DNA of 64,000 nucleotides from assembly GCF_008364685.1 (NCBI RefSeq), contig NZ_VTTL01000008.1:62001-126000 (forward strand). The letters run 5' to 3'. This DNA is from Xanthobacter oligotrophicus (lineage in GTDB: Bacteria > Pseudomonadota > Alphaproteobacteria > Rhizobiales > Xanthobacteraceae). This document shows, piece after piece, positions 63,678 through 64,000 of this stretch. The notes under the pieces were generated by a model, which was given only the letters and a program-made list of their open reading frames with translations, searched no databases and had not been told where the DNA came from. Each line of letters opens with the position of its first letter. Positions within the stretch are counted from its first letter, which is position 1. The translations under genes and the position numbers were made by a program.

Positions 63678-63792
63678 GCCGGTCTGCGCCGGCTTGCCTT
63701 TCGCTGGGTTGCCGGCTTTCGCCGGCGCGCCATGTTCTGCAAATGCCGGCTTCGCCGGCCTGTCTTGCTTGGGTTTGCCGACTTCTGCCGGC
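63678..63792. repeat. Array of four GCCGGC hairpins with 32-34 nt period
   Basis: Four short palindromes lie at 63678-63693, 63711-63726, 63745-63759 and 63777-63792, each GCCGGC-like on both sides of a 3-4-nt centre. Their mid-points are 33, 34 and 32 nt apart. The intervals of 17-18 nt are partly alike (TTGCCTTTCGCTGGGTT and CTGTCTTGCTTGGGTTT). The array lies in the probable 5' leader of frc. It is not a CRISPR: the spacers are too short and related to one another. Confidence 0.65.
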
Positions 63793-63844
63793 AGGGACTG
63801 GACCCTGAGGGCATCGTCCGCGGTACTTTTGTGTACTGAATTAC

Positions 63845-63857
63845 GTATGCCAGATAC
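63845..63857. promoter_or_regulatory. GTAT-N5-ATAC dyad before frc
   Basis: GTATGCCAGATAC is an exact GTAT-N5-ATAC dyad, 208-220 nt upstream of the frc ATG and about 36-48 nt from the end of the gene at the right edge. It shares its form with dyads before the first antiporter and the small membrane protein. Confidence 0.5.
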
Positions 63858-63906
63858 AAAATGTAGCACCGTCATTCGGTCCCCGCAATCACTTTGCGTA
63901 GGGACC

Positions 63907-64000
63907 TCACCTAAGGGCGGCGAGACCTGCTTCCATGCCCGCGCTGACCGGCTCGCGAAGGGCCGCTTCCTCTTCCTTGAGGTAGTGGCGCATGAGATCG
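63907..64000 (-). CDS. C-terminus of a protein cut by the window edge, possibly a GntR/FCD-type regulator
   Basis: Only 30 residues before the TGA at 63907-63909 are visible (DLMRHYLKEEEAALREPV ... LAALR), an alpha-helical, charged end. It resembles the last helix of FCD-domain GntR regulators, where MRxHL-type helices occur, but so short a stretch is weak evidence. Its position upstream of frc on the same strand makes an oxalate-regulon regulator plausible. Confidence 0.35.
   Translation of the reverse strand, partial: DLMRHYLKEEEAALREPVSAGMEAGLAALR

Noticed and set aside
63678-63792. Regularly spaced repeats resembling a short CRISPR array
   Set aside because: The repeat is only 15-16 nt and palindromic, the intervals are 17-18 nt and partly alike, and no cas gene is near.
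62408-63859. Longer frc with an N-terminal extension
   Set aside because: The extension is K/R/P-rich repeat sequence encoded by the hairpin array; the family starts at the conserved region right after ATG 63637, which has GGGAG in front.

Overview
The window is high-GC, densely coding DNA from an alphaproteobacterium of the order Hyphomicrobiales (Rhizobiales). The strongest evidence is a complete acpXL-fabZXL-fabF2XL-fabF1XL-adh-lpxXL type locus, which makes the very-long-chain fatty acid of lipid A in that order. Base composition, the frc/oxlT oxalate genes and the mix of transporters would fit a Xanthobacteraceae-like free-living species, but the genus is an inference. Both edges cut genes: a sigma-54 activator on the left and a probable GntR-type regulator on the right. 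I saw no tRNA, rRNA, insertion sequence, prophage or CRISPR array.

Layout: 1-3.1 kb, a two-component pair (NtrC-type activator and Cache/HAMP kinase). 3.1-12.3 kb, a complete ferric-siderophore locus: ABC importer and AraC regulator on the minus strand, divergent from a TonB-dependent receptor, periplasmic esterase and siderophore-interacting reductase. 12.3-16.8 kb, a minus-strand molybdenum hydroxylase operon in which the Fe-S and Mo subunits are fused. 17.3-22.3 kb, a tightly coupled plus-strand operon of a thermostable-hemolysin-family protein, an acyl-AMP ligase, a heme-oxygenase-like diiron enzyme, an SDR, a TPR protein and a methyltransferase. It looks like an uncharacterised small-molecule pathway and is my main candidate for something new. 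22.3-25.6 kb, an OmpR/QseC-type two-component system and an AraC regulator with a perfect FNR/FixK box between them.

26-34.5 kb holds an HxlR regulator divergent from an isochorismatase-like hydrolase, a Tat-exported chloroperoxidase-like hydrolase, a XapX protein, a Tat-exported YtcJ-like amidohydrolase with a Cys/His-rich tail, DoxX and two MFS transporters, with a cluster of palindromic repeats at 30.5-30.9 kb. 34.5-37.6 kb is a NitT/TauT-type ABC system with a fused double permease and no binding protein. 38.5-40.9 kb encodes a cyanide-insensitive (bd-type) quinol oxidase. 40.9-44.7 kb has rnhB, a zinc metallopeptidase and an AidB-like acyl-CoA dehydrogenase. 45-51.3 kb is the lipid A VLCFA locus with an extra FabG-like gene. 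51.4-58.4 kb is housekeeping: purEK, rpsU, zwf-pgl-pgi.

58.5-64 kb is an oxalate/formate region: a small membrane protein, two OxlT-like MFS antiporters, formyl-CoA transferase (frc) and the end of a probable regulator. A dyad of the form GTAT-N5-ATAC recurs in front of three of these genes, with degenerate copies at two further positions, and suggests one regulon. The frc leader carries four small GCCGGC hairpins with a period of about 33 nt.
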